Assembly (NCBI RefSeq): GCF_022288725.1
Contig: NZ_JAKNTA010000025.1
Coordinates: 1 to 34,015 of the forward strand
Length of the DNA stretch: 34,015 bases
Direction of reading: 5' to 3'
Source of the DNA: Kitasatospora sp. A2-31
GTDB taxonomy: Bacteria; Actinomycetota; Actinomycetes; Streptomycetales; Streptomycetaceae
Shown here: piece after piece, positions 1 to 8,520 of the stretch
Position numbering within the stretch: position 1 is the stretch's first letter
Layout: every line of letters begins with the position of its first letter
The notes under the pieces: model-generated
Databases searched by the model: none
Told to the model about the DNA's origin: nothing
The model's input: only the letters and a program-made list of their open reading frames with translations
Translations under genes and position numbers: made by a program

Positions 1-26
1 CCCCGCCGTACGGCAGCGGGTACGAC

Positions 27-59
27 GAAGGGCCCGCCCCTCGCGGAGCGGACCCTTTC
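27..59 (-). terminator. Terminator-like hairpin after ftsY
   Basis: The arms at 27-37 and 48-59 pair over about 11 bp with one bulged A and one G-U pair. The hairpin lies about 20 bp beyond the ftsY stop. There is no long U tract, which is usual for streptomycete terminators. Confidence 0.6.
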
Positions 60-77
60 ACCGGTGACGGCCGGGGC

Positions 78-1283
78 TCAGTCCCCGATCAGCGCGTCCA
101 CGAAGGCACCCGGCTCGAACGGCGCCAGGTCGTCCGCGCCCTCGCCGAGACCGATCAGCTTGACCGGCACGCCCAGCTCGCGCTGGACCGCGACCACGAT
201 GCCGCCCTTCGCCGTGCCGTCCAGCTTGGTCAGCACGATGCCGGTGATGTCGACCACCTCGGCGAAGACCCGGGCCTGGATCAGCCCGTTCTGACCGGTG
301 GTGGCGTCCAGCACCAGCAGCACCTCGTCCACCGGGCCGTGCTTCTCGACGACCCGCTTGACCTTGCCCAGCTCGTCCATCAGGCCGGTCTTGGTGTGCA
401 GCCGGCCGGCGGTGTCGACCAGGACGGTGTCGGCGCCCTCGGCGATGCCCTCCTTGACCGCGTCGAACGCGATCGAGGCCGGGTCGCCGCCCTCGGGGCC
501 GCGCACGGTCCGCGCGCCGACCCGCTCGCCCCAGGTCTGCAGCTGGTCCGCGGCGGCGGCACGGAAGGTGTCGGCCGCGCCGAGCACCACCTTGCGCCCG
601 TCGGCCACCAGCACCCGGGCCAGCTTGCCGGTGGTGGTGGTCTTGCCGACGCCGTTGACGCCGACGACCAGGACGACCGCCGGGCCCTCCTGGTGCTTGG
701 TGGAGTGGACGGTGCGGTCGGCGTCCTTGCCGATCAGCTCGACGAGCTCCTCGCGCAGCAGCCCGCGCAGCTCCTCCGGGGTGCGGGTGCCGAGCACCTT
801 CACCCGGGTGCGGAGCCGCTCGACCAGCTCCTGGGTGGGGGCCACGCCGACGTCGGCGGTGAGCAGGGTCTCCTCGATCTCCTCCCAGGTGTCCTCGTCC
901 AGGTGCTCCCGCGAGAGCAGCGAGAGCAGGCCCTTGCCGAGCGAGTTCTGCGAACGCGAGAGCCGGGACCGCAGCCGGACGAGCCGGCCGGCGGTGGGCT
1001 CGGGGACTTCGAGGGCCGGGGCCTCCTCCTCGACCGTCTCGGGGACGGTCACGGCCTCGGCCTCGGGAAGCTCCACCTCCTCGACGGTGCGGCGGGGCTC
1101 CTCGGTCGGCGGCGCGGCCTCCTCGCCGACCTGGGGCTCGCTCGGGGTGGGCTTGGGCGCCGTGATGACCGGCGCCTGCGACTTCGGGGGCAGTTGCTGG
1201 CGTCGTCTGCCGGAAACGACGAGGCCGGCGATCGCGGCAATGGCGACCACGGCGATGACTACGGCAAGGATCACGTATTCCAT
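78..1283 (-). CDS. ftsY: Signal recognition particle receptor FtsY
   Basis: This 401-aa SRP-receptor GTPase docks SRP-ribosome complexes at the membrane for co-translational insertion. Residues 2-24 form a hydrophobic segment followed by RRR, as in actinobacterial FtsY proteins with an N-terminal membrane anchor. An acidic, Pro-rich linker spans about 40-100. The NG domain carries the G1 P-loop GVNGVGKTTTT (208-218), G2 DTFRAAAADQL (238-248), G3 DTAGR (290-294) and G4 TKLDGTAKGG (352-361). I chose the ATG at 1283 because the membrane segment begins there and the upstream extension is low-complexity sequence read from a tandem repeat. No strong Shine-Dalgarno precedes it; a TACT-containing -10-like stretch lies about 10 nt upstream. 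It follows smc on the same strand with a gap of about 210 bp. Confidence 0.97.
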   Translation of the reverse strand: MEYVILAVVIAVVAIAAIAGLVVSGRRRQQLPPKSQAPVITAPKPTPSEPQVGEEAAPPTEEPRRTVEEVELPEAEAVTVPETVEEEAPALEVPEPTAGRLVRLRSRLSRSQNSLGKGLLSLLSREHLDEDTWEEIEETLLTADVGVAPTQELVERLRTRVKVLGTRTPEELRGLLREELVELIGKDADRTVHSTKHQEGPAVVLVVGVNGVGKTTTTGKLARVLVADGRKVVLGAADTFRAAAADQLQTWGERVGARTVRGPEGGDPASIAFDAVKEGIAEGADTVLVDTAGRLHTKTGLMDELGKVKRVVEKHGPVDEVLLVLDATTGQNGLIQARVFAEVVDITGIVLTKLDGTAKGGIVVAVQRELGVPVKLIGLGEGADDLAPFEPGAFVDALIGD

Positions 1284-1360
1284 AACGGAACCCAGTATCC
1301 GTGACGGGGCTCCGGATGAACCGCAGCCGGGCCACACCGGTGCCCCGGGACCTCCCCGGA

Positions 1361-1440
1361 CCACACCGATGCCCGGGCGCCCCGGTGCCCGGCCACACCG
1401 ATGCCCGGCCGCCCCGGTGCCCGGCCGCACCGGTGCCCGG
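1361..1440. repeat. 16-bp tandem repeat array between smc and ftsY
   Basis: Five consecutive 16-bp units start at 1361, 1377, 1393, 1409 and 1425. All end in GCCCGG. Units 1 and 3 are identical (CCACACCGATGCCCGG), and units 2, 4 and 5 are close variants (CC/GC-G-C/A-CCCGGTGCCCGG type). A degenerate copy precedes the array at 1332-1348. The period is not a multiple of three, so this is not a coding repeat. It fills much of the intergenic gap. Confidence 0.9.
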
Positions 1441-1495
1441 AGCCGCCCGGGGAGGGCGGACGGCCCGCCGCGAACCCCGGACGGTCGCGGCCGCC

Positions 1496-4400
1496 CTACC
1501 GCAGGCGCTGGCTGATCACCTGGGAGATGCCGTCGCCCTTCATGGTCACGCCGTACAGGGCGTCGGCGGACTCCATGGTGAGCTTCTGGTGGGTGATCAC
1601 GATCAACTGGGAGCTCTCCCGCAGCTCCTCCATGATCGCGACGAGCCGGCGCAGGTTGGTCTCGTCGAGCGCAGCCTCCACCTCGTCCATGACGTAGAAC
1701 GGGCTGGGCCGGGCCTTGAAGATCGACACCAGCATCGCCACGGCGGTCAGCGAGCGCTCGCCGCCGGAGAGCAGCGAGAGCCGCTTGACCTTCTTGCCCG
1801 GCGGGCGGGCCTCCACCTCGACGCCGGTGGTCAGCATCGACTCCGGGTCGGTCAGCACCAGCCGGCCCTCCCCGCCCGGGAACAACCGTGCGAAGACGCC
1901 CTCGAACTGGGCCGCGGTGTCGTGGAACGCCGAGGTGAACAGCTGCTCGACCCGCTCGTCCACGTCCTTGACGATGTCCAGCAGGTCGCGCCGGCTCCGC
2001 TTGAGGTCGTCCAGTTGCTCACCGAGGAACCGGTGCCGCTCCTCCAGCGCCGCGAACTCCTCCAGGGCCAGCGGGTTCACCTTGCCGAGCTGCTGGAAGG
2101 CCTTCTCGGCCGCCCTCAGCCGCTTCTCCTGCTCCGCCCGGTCGTACGGGCGCGGCTCGCCGGCCTCCCGGCCGTCCCCGGCGGCGCCGTCGGCGGCCGA
2201 CGGCGGGACGAGCCGGTCCGGGCCGTACGAGGCGAGCAGCTCGCCGGCTTCGATGCCGAACTCCTCCAAGGCCCGGGACTCCAGCTGCTCGATCCGCAGC
2301 CGCTTCTCGGCCCGCAGCACCTCGTCCCGGTGCCCGGCGTCGACCAGCTTGTCCAGCTCCGCCTTGAGCTCGCGGCCGTGTTCCCGGTGCTCCCTGAGCT
2401 CCGCCTCGCGTTCGGCGCGCGCCTGCTCGACGGCGGCCCGGCCGGCGTCCGCCCGGGCCAGCGACACCTCCAGGCAGGCGAGCAGCTGCCGGGCTCCCGC
2501 CGCGACGGCGTTCGCCACCCCGGTGTCGTGCTCGGCCCGCCGACGGCGCTCGGCCGCCCGGTCCCGCGCCTCGCGCTCGGCCCGGGCGGCCCGGTCCAGC
2601 TGGTCCGCACGGCCGTTCAGCGCCCGCACCCGCTCCTCGAGGGTGCGCACGGCGAGCCGCGCCTCCAGCTCGCCCTGCCGGGCGGCGGCCGCGGCGCCGG
2701 CCAGCCGCTGCTGCTCGGCCGGGTCCGGCTCGTCCTCGCCCTCCTCCGCCGACTCCTCGGCGACCGCGAGCCGCTCGGCCAGTTCCTCGGCGGCGGCCAG
2801 CAGCCGGGCCAGGTCCTCCTCCGCCCGGGTGGCGGCCGCGGTGAGGCGTTCGGCCTCCCCTGCGGCGGCCCGGGACTGCCCGCCGAGCCGGCCGAGCGCA
2901 CCGGCGACCTCGGCCCGCTCCTTCTCGGCCCGGCGCCGGTCGGCGCCAAGACGCTCCAGCTCGGCCGCCGACTCCCGGCGCAGCTCGGTGAGTTCGGTCA
3001 GCCGCTCGGCAGAGGCGGCGCAGCGGCCGGCCAGTCGCTCGATCGCGCGGGCGGTCTCGTCGACCGCCGCCTGGGTCTCCAGCAGGCTCGGTGCGCCGCC
3101 CGCGCCGCCGTGCGCGAAACCCGCGCCGAGTCGATCGCCCTCGGCGGTCACCGCGGTCAGGGCGGGTTGGGCGGCCACCAGCGCGACCGCCTCGTCGAGC
3201 GAGCCGACCACCGCGACCCCGGCCAGCAGCGCCCGCACGGCCGGCCGCAACTCGGCCGGGCCGTCGACCAGGTCGGCCGCCCAACGGACTCCGGCGGGCA
3301 ACTGCCCGGCCGGGGTGGACGGTTCGGGTGCACCGGCGATCAGCAGGGCGGCCCGGCCGGCGTCCTCCTTGCGCAGCAGGCGCAGCGCCTCGGCCGCGGT
3401 GCCGGGCGAGGCGACCGCCACCGCGTCGGCCGCCGCGCCGAACGCCGCCGCAAGGGCGGTCTCGTGGCCGGGGGCGATCCGCAGCAGCGCCGCGGCCGGG
3501 CCGAGCAGGCCGGCCAGCCGGTCGCCGGCCGCCAGCAGCGCCCCGGTGCCGTCCTTGCGGCGCAGTCCCAGCGCCAGTGCCTCGTGCCGTGCGGTCAGCC
3601 CGGCCCGCTCGCGCTCGGCGGCGCCGGCCGCCTCCCGGGCGGCGGCGAGGTCCTGCTCGACGGCGGCCAGGCGCTCGCGGGCCGCCTCGTGCACGGCGTC
3701 GGCCCGCTCGTCCTCCCCCGCCGAGCCCTCGACCTGCGCGCGCAGCTCCTCGTACTCCTGCCGGGCCGCTCCGGCGCGCAGCAGCGCCTCGTCCCGGGCC
3801 TCGGCGAGCCGGCCGGTCTCGGCCTCGGCGGCGACCGCCCGGGAGCGCGCGGCCGCGGCCTGCCCCTGGAGGCGGGCCAGGCCCTCCCGGCGGTCCGCGA
3901 TCGCCCGGGCGGCGTCCTTCAGCCGCCGCTCCTCCGTGGCGAGCTCGCGCTCCAGCTCGCCCCGGGTCTCGACCGCCTCGGCGAGCGCGTACTGGGCCTC
4001 CTCCAGCGCCTCGGCCAGCGCCGCCTCCTCCTCCCGGACCCGCTCGGCCTCCCGCTCCAGCTCCTCCGGATCCCGCCCGCGCCGCTCCTCGGTCCGTGCG
4101 CCGGCGGCCGCGTGCCGCGCCCTCGCCTCGGCCAGGCCGACCGTGCCTCGGGTGCGCTCGGCCAGCGCGGAGAGCCGGTACCAGGTCTGCCGGGCCGCTT
4201 CCAGGCCCGGGCCGAGCTGTTGGACCTGCGCCTCCAGGACGGCCTCGCGCTGGATCGCGCGGGCCAGCTCCTGCTCGACGGTGGAGCGGCGCAGCTTCAG
4301 CGCCAGCTCGTCGGCGACCTCGGCCTCGACGGCCCTGCGCAGACCGAGGAGGTCGTCGGCGAGCAGGCGCAGCCGGGCGTCGCGCAGGTCCGCCTGGATG

Positions 4401-5050
4401 CCCGCGGCGCGCCGCGCGATCTTCGCCTGCCGGCCGAGCGGGCCGAGTTGGCGACGCAGTTCGGCCACCAGGTCCTGAACGCGGTTGAGGTTGACCTGCA
4501 TCGCGTCCAGCTTCCGCAGCGCCTTCTCCTTGCGCTTGCGGTGCTTGAGGACACCGGCGGCCTCCTCGATGAAGGCGCGGCGGCCCATCGGGTCGGCGTG
4601 GAGGACGGAGTCGAGCTGCCCCTGGCCGACGATGACGTGCATCTCCCGGCCGATGCCGGAGTCGGAGAGGAGCTCCTGGATGTCGAGAAGCCGGCAGGTG
4701 TCGCCGTTGAGCGCGTACTCGCTGCCGCCGTTGCGGAACATGGTCCGGGTGATGGTCACCTCGGCGTACTCGATCGGCAGCGCGCCGTCGGAGTTGTCGA
4801 TGGTGAGGCTGACCTCGGCGCGGCCGAGCGGGGCGCGCCCGCTGGTCCCGGCGAAGATGACGTCCTCCATCTTGCCGCCGCGCAGCGACTTGGCGCCCTG
4901 CTCCCCCATGACCCAGGAGAGCGCGTCCACCACGTTGGACTTCCCGGAGCCGTTGGGCCCCACCACGCAGGTGATGCCGGGCTCGAACCGCAGGGTGGTG
5001 GCGGAGGCGAAGGACTTGAACCCGCGCAGGGTCAGGCTCTTCAGGTGCAC
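1496..5050 (-). CDS. smc: Chromosome segregation protein SMC
   Basis: This 1184-aa condensin ATPase compacts and helps segregate chromosomes, normally with ScpA/ScpB. The N-terminal head has Walker A GPNGSGKS at 31-38 and an SLRGG motif nearby. Very long Ala/Glu/Arg-rich coiled coils flank a hinge at roughly 520-680. The C-terminal head has the ABC signature LSGGE starting at 1094 and Walker B YVMDEVEAALDE with the catalytic DE at about 1122-1123. The start is a GTG preceded by GGAG at 8-nt spacing, giving the family-typical beginning MHLKSLTLRGFKSF; longer ATG extensions read low-complexity sequence. Full length for the family. ftsY follows downstream on the same strand. Confidence 0.98.
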   Translation of the reverse strand: MHLKSLTLRGFKSFASATTLRFEPGITCVVGPNGSGKSNVVDALSWVMGEQGAKSLRGGKMEDVIFAGTSGRAPLGRAEVSLTIDNSDGALPIEYAEVTITRTMFRNGGSEYALNGDTCRLLDIQELLSDSGIGREMHVIVGQGQLDSVLHADPMGRRAFIEEAAGVLKHRKRKEKALRKLDAMQVNLNRVQDLVAELRRQLGPLGRQAKIARRAAGIQADLRDARLRLLADDLLGLRRAVEAEVADELALKLRRSTVEQELARAIQREAVLEAQVQQLGPGLEAARQTWYRLSALAERTRGTVGLAEARARHAAAGARTEERRGRDPEELEREAERVREEEAALAEALEEAQYALAEAVETRGELERELATEERRLKDAARAIADRREGLARLQGQAAAARSRAVAAEAETGRLAEARDEALLRAGAARQEYEELRAQVEGSAGEDERADAVHEAARERLAAVEQDLAAAREAAGAAERERAGLTARHEALALGLRRKDGTGALLAAGDRLAGLLGPAAALLRIAPGHETALAAAFGAAADAVAVASPGTAAEALRLLRKEDAGRAALLIAGAPEPSTPAGQLPAGVRWAADLVDGPAELRPAVRALLAGVAVVGSLDEAVALVAAQPALTAVTAEGDRLGAGFAHGGAGGAPSLLETQAAVDETARAIERLAGRCAASAERLTELTELRRESAAELERLGADRRRAEKERAEVAGALGRLGGQSRAAAGEAERLTAAATRAEEDLARLLAAAEELAERLAVAEESAEEGEDEPDPAEQQRLAGAAAAARQGELEARLAVRTLEERVRALNGRADQLDRAARAEREARDRAAERRRRAEHDTGVANAVAAGARQLLACLEVSLARADAGRAAVEQARAEREAELREHREHGRELKAELDKLVDAGHRDEVLRAEKRLRIEQLESRALEEFGIEAGELLASYGPDRLVPPSAADGAAGDGREAGEPRPYDRAEQEKRLRAAEKAFQQLGKVNPLALEEFAALEERHRFLGEQLDDLKRSRRDLLDIVKDVDERVEQLFTSAFHDTAAQFEGVFARLFPGGEGRLVLTDPESMLTTGVEVEARPPGKKVKRLSLLSGGERSLTAVAMLVSIFKARPSPFYVMDEVEAALDETNLRRLVAIMEELRESSQLIVITHQKLTMESADALYGVTMKGDGISQVISQRLR

Positions 5051-5150
5051 GCGCCGGACTCCTCTTCGCTCGCCGGGGCCCTCGGCCGACCAGGGGCCCC
5101 GCGGCGACTGTATCCGGCCATGACCGGCGCGAACGCCCCCGGACACGACG

Positions 5151-5174
5151 AAGGGACGCCACGAGGCGTCCCTT
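5151..5174 (-). terminator. Hairpin terminator after the small coiled-coil gene
   Basis: A perfect 10-bp stem (5151-5160 with 5165-5174) encloses a 4-nt loop. It lies about 70 bp past the stop of the gene ending at 5242 and upstream of smc, so it probably separates the two transcripts. Confidence 0.6.
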
Positions 5175-5241
5175 GCAAGCTGCGTCCCTAGCGGGGCGGC
5201 TCAGTGCACAACGGCGTCGATCTTCGGTGACCGGGCGGGAC

Positions 5242-5445
5242 TCAGGTGAGAGCCGGCTCCCGCTGGTCCAGATCGATGCTGTTGAGCAGCGAGTGCTCGT
5301 CAGCGACAGCGGTGAGCGCGTCGTTCTCAGCCTGCATCCGAAGGAGCTCCGCTTCGAGGTCCTGGACGCGCCGCTGAAGCCGTCGCATCTCGGAGAGCAT
5401 TCGCGGGTCGGGGCCGCCGACGTACCCGAGAAGCGCCTTTGCCAT
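5242..5445 (-). CDS. Small coiled-coil protein, unknown function
   Basis: A 67-aa protein starting MAKALLGYVG. Residues about 16-45 form an amphipathic, coiled-coil-like helix with hydrophobic heptad spacing (MRRLQRRVQDLEAELLRMQ). Start support is good: GGAGG lies 10 nt before the ATG. I recall similar small proteins in other streptomycetes but know no assigned function. It is separated from smc by a hairpin and has a 444-bp gene-free stretch upstream. It could be a dimerising adaptor, but that is only inference from the helix. Confidence 0.8.
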   Translation of the reverse strand: MAKALLGYVGGPDPRMLSEMRRLQRRVQDLEAELLRMQAENDALTAVADEHSLLNSIDLDQREPALT

Positions 5446-5889
5446 GATGAATGGTCCTCCACGCTGAGTGACCGAACCGGAACGGTACAGGTCTAGGGGG
5501 AAGGGGGACGCACGCGCGGCGCGCACCGGCAGTGCTGGCTGGGCACTACGGCGCAACCGCCGTGAGCTGGGCTCACGAGGGCAGACACCTACCGGGACAA
5601 CGCGGTCGTGTGCGCGGGCTTCCAGCGTCTCACCAAAGACGGAAAGGGTCAACACGATCACCGCACGCTACCGCGCCCCTGTCACCTGCCTGGCGGTGTG
5701 GTCACGCCGGGCGGCCTCGGGCCGGTCCACCAACGGGGCTCGTGGATCATCGTTCGATGCGGAGTCAACCACGAGTCTGCCCCGATGGCAACCGTATGAC
5801 ACCGGCCGTTGCCGATCGTTTCGTGCCCGCCCGGTCCGCGAGCCGCCGGGACCCGCCTGAACACCGGGCTCTGCGGGCCCCGGCGGGGC
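5446..5889. other. Gene-free interval of 444 bp
   Basis: No open frame here has a plausible start and codon pattern. On the minus strand a TTGACC -35-like hexamer at about 5650-5655 could drive the small coiled-coil gene through a leader of about 175 nt, but the -10 opposite it is poor. A small hairpin (GTGAG/CTCAC) occurs near 5560-5575. Nothing else is recognised. Confidence 0.4.
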
Positions 5890-6189
5890 TCAGCGGATCT
5901 CGAAACCCTCGTAGCCGGAGCCGACGGCGGTCCAGATCTCGGTCACACCGCTGACACTGCCGGGCGTGTCGGGGCCGCGCAGCAGGGCCAGCAACTGCTC
6001 GCACTCGAGCGCGAGGCCCTCGGCCACCACCTGGACCCGGCCGTCACCGAGGTTGCTCGCGTAGCCGGTCAGGCCGATCTCCAGCGCCCGCGCCCTGGTC
6101 CACCAGCGGAACCCGACCTGCTGGACCTTCCCCCGGACCCAGGCGGTCACCCGGACCGGTTCATCGCTGTGCGCTTCACGACCGTGCAT
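5890..6189 (-). CDS. acyP: Acylphosphatase
   Basis: A 99-aa small alpha/beta enzyme that hydrolyses carboxyl-phosphate bonds such as acetyl phosphate or 1,3-bisphosphoglycerate. The family signature is complete: VRGKVQQVGFRWW at 18-30 with the phosphate-binding Arg28, and the catalytic Asn46 in SNLGDG. Length and C-terminal YEGFEIR are typical. The ATG at 6189 has no Shine-Dalgarno, but a TAGGGT hexamer ends 7 nt upstream, which suggests leaderless transcription. It follows the HxlR regulator by 35 bp on the same strand. Confidence 0.95.
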   Translation of the reverse strand: MHGREAHSDEPVRVTAWVRGKVQQVGFRWWTRARALEIGLTGYASNLGDGRVQVVAEGLALECEQLLALLRGPDTPGSVSGVTEIWTAVGSGYEGFEIR

Positions 6190-6196
6190 GGGCCCG

Positions 6197-6202
6197 ACCC
6201 TA
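6197..6202 (-). promoter_or_regulatory. -10-like TAGGGT before acyP
   Basis: A TANNNT hexamer exactly 7 nt before the acyP ATG would place the transcript start at or next to the A of the start codon. No convincing -35 is seen. Confidence 0.45.
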
Positions 6203-6224
6203 TCCGCAGCGGAGGTGACCCGCT

Positions 6225-6725
6225 TCACGGTGCGGCGACGGGACCCTCGACGGTCCACCCCGGGCTGTGGATCTCGACCCGCAGCTCCCCGCGCCGCGTC
6301 TCCTCGCCGCAGCCGCGGCAGACCCACGCCGGATCGTACGGGTGCGGCTCGTGACCCTCGGGCTCGTGCCGCAGACCGACCGGGTGCTCGGGCAGCTGCC
6401 AGCGGTCGCCCCAGGCCCGCAGCGCGTGGATGAGCGGTGCGAGGTCCCGGCCGGCCTCGGTGAGGTGGTACTCGTAGCGGGGCGGCCGCTCGCTGTACGC
6501 GCGGCGCTCGACCACCCCGGCCTCCTCCAGCGCCCGCAGCCGGGCGGTGAGCCGGTCGCGCGGGGCACCGGTGTTGCGGGCGATCCGGTCGAAGCGGTGG
6601 TTGCCGTAGAACAGCTCGCGGACGGCGAGCAGTGCCCACTTCTCCCCCACCACGTGGAGCGCGGCGGCGATCGAGCAGGGCCGCCCGGGGAGGACGGGCG
6701 GGGCCGGGGGCGTGCTGGAGGTCAC
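6225..6725 (-). CDS. HxlR-family transcriptional regulator
   Basis: A 166-aa winged-helix protein. The N-terminal CSIAAALHVVGEKWALL (Cys17 onward) followed by the recognition region FDRIARNTGAPRDRLTARL and the wing PPRYEYHLTEAGRDL is the HxlR signature. Family members often sense redox or aldehyde signals through the N-terminal cysteine. The C-terminal third is longer than a minimal HxlR and has a Cys-x2-Cys pair (136/139), which may bind metal. I prefer the GTG at 6725, with a weak GGCAGG 8 nt upstream; a GTG at 6743 is possible. No divergent target gene is adjacent, since genes on both sides are on the same strand. Confidence 0.88.
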   Translation of the reverse strand: MTSSTPPAPPVLPGRPCSIAAALHVVGEKWALLAVRELFYGNHRFDRIARNTGAPRDRLTARLRALEEAGVVERRAYSERPPRYEYHLTEAGRDLAPLIHALRAWGDRWQLPEHPVGLRHEPEGHEPHPYDPAWVCRGCGEETRRGELRVEIHSPGWTVEGPVAAP

Positions 6726-6785
6726 AGCGCCAGCCTGCCACACGGGGTCGCATTCTCAAACGCACCCGGTCGGTCGCGGACGCGA

Positions 6786-6819
6786 CGGCGCCCGCCCGGT
6801 GGGTACCGGGCGGGCGCCG
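6786..6819 (-). terminator. Strong hairpin after the TPM-like gene
   Basis: A perfect 15-bp GC-rich stem (6786-6800 with 6805-6819) with loop GGGT lies 24 bp beyond the stop at 6843. Confidence 0.75.
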
Positions 6820-6842
6820 CGGGTCCGGTTGCGACGGCCCGG

Positions 6843-8216
6843 TCAGAACCCTCCGCCGAAGTCCCCGCCGCCACCGAAGTCGCCGCCTCCGCCGAAGTCC
6901 CCGCCGCCACCGAAGTCGCCGCCGCCGAACCCGCCGCCGAAGTCGGAGGAGTCGTAGTCGGCGCCGGAGTGGTCGCCGCCGTCGTAGTCCGGGCCGGAGT
7001 CGACCGGGGCCGCGTACGCGGGGGAGCCCATCATCGAGCCGAGCGCGGTGCCCACCAGCAGGCCGGGCAGCAGGCCGCCGCCGTAGCCGCCGAAGTACCC
7101 GCCCGCCCACGGGCCGTACGCCGGGCCGGCGTTCCAGTACGGCTGGGGGCCGTGGTCGGTCGGGACGGTCCGGACGTCCGGGTCCCGGCCGGCCGCCAGC
7201 CGGTCGGCGTCGGCCCGGCAGACCGGGACGGTGCGCACGGCGCCGCCGGCCGGGGCCCAGTCGGCGTCCTGCACCGAGGGACCGTGCCGGGGGTCGAAGA
7301 AGCACGGCGGGCGGCGGTCCGGCAGCGGCCTGCCCTCCCGCCGGGCGGCCAGCGTGGCCAGCGCGAAGCGGCCGTCCTCCAGCGCCTCGGTGACCGGCCG
7401 GACGTCCTCCGGGCCCTTCGCCCCGTCCATGCTCCGCTTGGCCCGCTCGTACGCGTCGAGGGCGTGCGAGTAGTCGGCGCGCTGGACGTCGTCGGCGTCC
7501 GCGGCGCCCGGATCGAAGTCGAGCCGGTCGAGCTCCTCCCCGAAGGCCGTGATGTCCTCGTCCACCACCCGGCGCAGCTGCTCCAGCTCGGCCCGGCGCT
7601 GTTCCTCCTTGCGCTTCCGCGACCGGCGGAACAGCAGGAACACGCCCGTGCCGGCCAGCGCCAGCAGGGCCAGCGGGACGACGATCGCGGCGGTGGAGAC
7701 GCCGCCCGCGGCGCCGTCCACCCCATGACCCTTCACCTGCGGCGCGGCGGTGTCGACGAAGTCGTTCAGGACGGCGTCGATGTCGCCGGGGTGCGAGCGG
7801 AAGGACGCGCCGGCGATCCGCTCGGCGCTCTGGCTCGGCAGCGCCGCCTTGTCCGAGCGGGCCTGGAACTGGTCGCCGCGCCAGATGCCGTAGGTACCGG
7901 TGATGCCGACCTTGGTCCGCAGGTCGTTGAAGACCGTCGTGGCGCCGTACGGATCGGCGGCCGGGACCACCGCGATGAAGATCGGCTTGTCCGCCTTGCG
8001 GATCTTCTCGGTCAGGGCGTCGGCCTGGCCCTGGCCGAACCGGCCCGCCATCGCCGGGTCGACGTACACCCGGCCCTGCTTGAGGGAGGCGGCCGCGTCG
8101 TCCAACCCGCCGGCCGCGGAGGCCGCGGGGGCCAGCAGGAGCAGCAGCCCCAGCAGCGCCGCCAGCAGGGCCAGCGGCCCGGCGCTCCGGGAACGTCGTG
8201 GAGCAAGGGTTCTCAT
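6843..8216 (-). CDS. Membrane-anchored TPM-like protein with Gly-rich tail
   Basis: A 457-aa protein of unknown function. Residues 1-35 look like a signal peptide (RR, hydrophobic core, ASAA). Residues about 40-165 resemble an extracytoplasmic TPM-type domain. A transmembrane helix lies at about 175-197, then a basic stop-transfer segment (FRRSRKRK) and a charged helical region (200-265). The cytoplasmic part has a striking motif CFFDPRHGPS (305-314) and PVC at 331-333, so two cysteines 28 residues apart. The tail has aromatic/Gly patches and ends in four (GGG)GDF-type repeats (428-457). The start has no Shine-Dalgarno; TAGCGT ends 7 nt before the ATG. I do not know its role; TPM domains in other proteins act in membrane-protein quality control or as phosphatases. 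Confidence 0.85.
   Translation of the reverse strand: MRTLAPRRSRSAGPLALLAALLGLLLLLAPAASAAGGLDDAAASLKQGRVYVDPAMAGRFGQGQADALTEKIRKADKPIFIAVVPAADPYGATTVFNDLRTKVGITGTYGIWRGDQFQARSDKAALPSQSAERIAGASFRSHPGDIDAVLNDFVDTAAPQVKGHGVDGAAGGVSTAAIVVPLALLALAGTGVFLLFRRSRKRKEEQRRAELEQLRRVVDEDITAFGEELDRLDFDPGAADADDVQRADYSHALDAYERAKRSMDGAKGPEDVRPVTEALEDGRFALATLAARREGRPLPDRRPPCFFDPRHGPSVQDADWAPAGGAVRTVPVCRADADRLAAGRDPDVRTVPTDHGPQPYWNAGPAYGPWAGGYFGGYGGGLLPGLLVGTALGSMMGSPAYAAPVDSGPDYDGGDHSGADYDSSDFGGGFGGGDFGGGGDFGGGGDFGGGGDFGGGF
6856..6927 (-). repeat. Four 18-bp coding repeats in the TPM-like tail
   Basis: Units beginning CCGAAGTC start at 6856, 6874, 6892 and 6910 on the plus strand and encode Gly-Asp-Phe-Gly blocks at the protein C-terminus. 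Units 1 and 3 are identical. Such arrays can change copy number by slippage while keeping frame. Confidence 0.85.
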
Positions 8217-8223
8217 GCCACCG

Positions 8224-8229
8224 ACGCTA
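8224..8229 (-). promoter_or_regulatory. -10-like TAGCGT before the TPM-like gene
   Basis: A TANNNT hexamer 7 nt before the ATG at 8216, with no Shine-Dalgarno, is consistent with a leaderless transcript. Confidence 0.45.
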
Positions 8230-8468
8230 CCGCCAGCGGCGTCGCGGCACGGCATACCGCTCGTGCACCACTTCCCGGCACCGACCCCACCGTCCGCCGG
8301 GGGCCGCCCCCTCCTCGGGGATGATGTTCGCCCGCCCGCCCCTGAACCCGCCCGCGGCGGGAACCCGGCAGCCGGCCCGGACGTACGACCCGGCGGGGCC
8401 CGGACGGAACCCGGGGCGGCCCGACCGTACCCCGGGACCAGGCATAGTGGTGACCGGACCTGGTTCCC

Positions 8469-8520
8469 ATGACCTTCTCTTGACCTTCCCCTCCCGACCT
8501 TCCCCTCCTGACCTTCTCTC
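8469..8520 (+). repeat. Pyrimidine-rich imperfect direct repeats
   Basis: GACCTTC occurs four times (near 8469, 8481, 8496 and 8510), each followed by a T/C run, immediately upstream of the GGAG that precedes the DMT-type gene. On an mRNA this would be a C/U-rich, weakly structured leader. Confidence 0.8.

Noticed and set aside
1301..5191. Very long plus-strand open frame opposite smc (1296 codons), and shorter frames in the same area
   Set aside because: It is the complement of a full-length SMC with intact Walker and signature motifs; the frame lacks a domain pattern and stays open because of GC3 bias.
5468..6004. Several 60-140 codon frames in the gap before acyP
   Set aside because: All are Arg/Pro/Ala-rich, overlap each other and lack ribosome sites.
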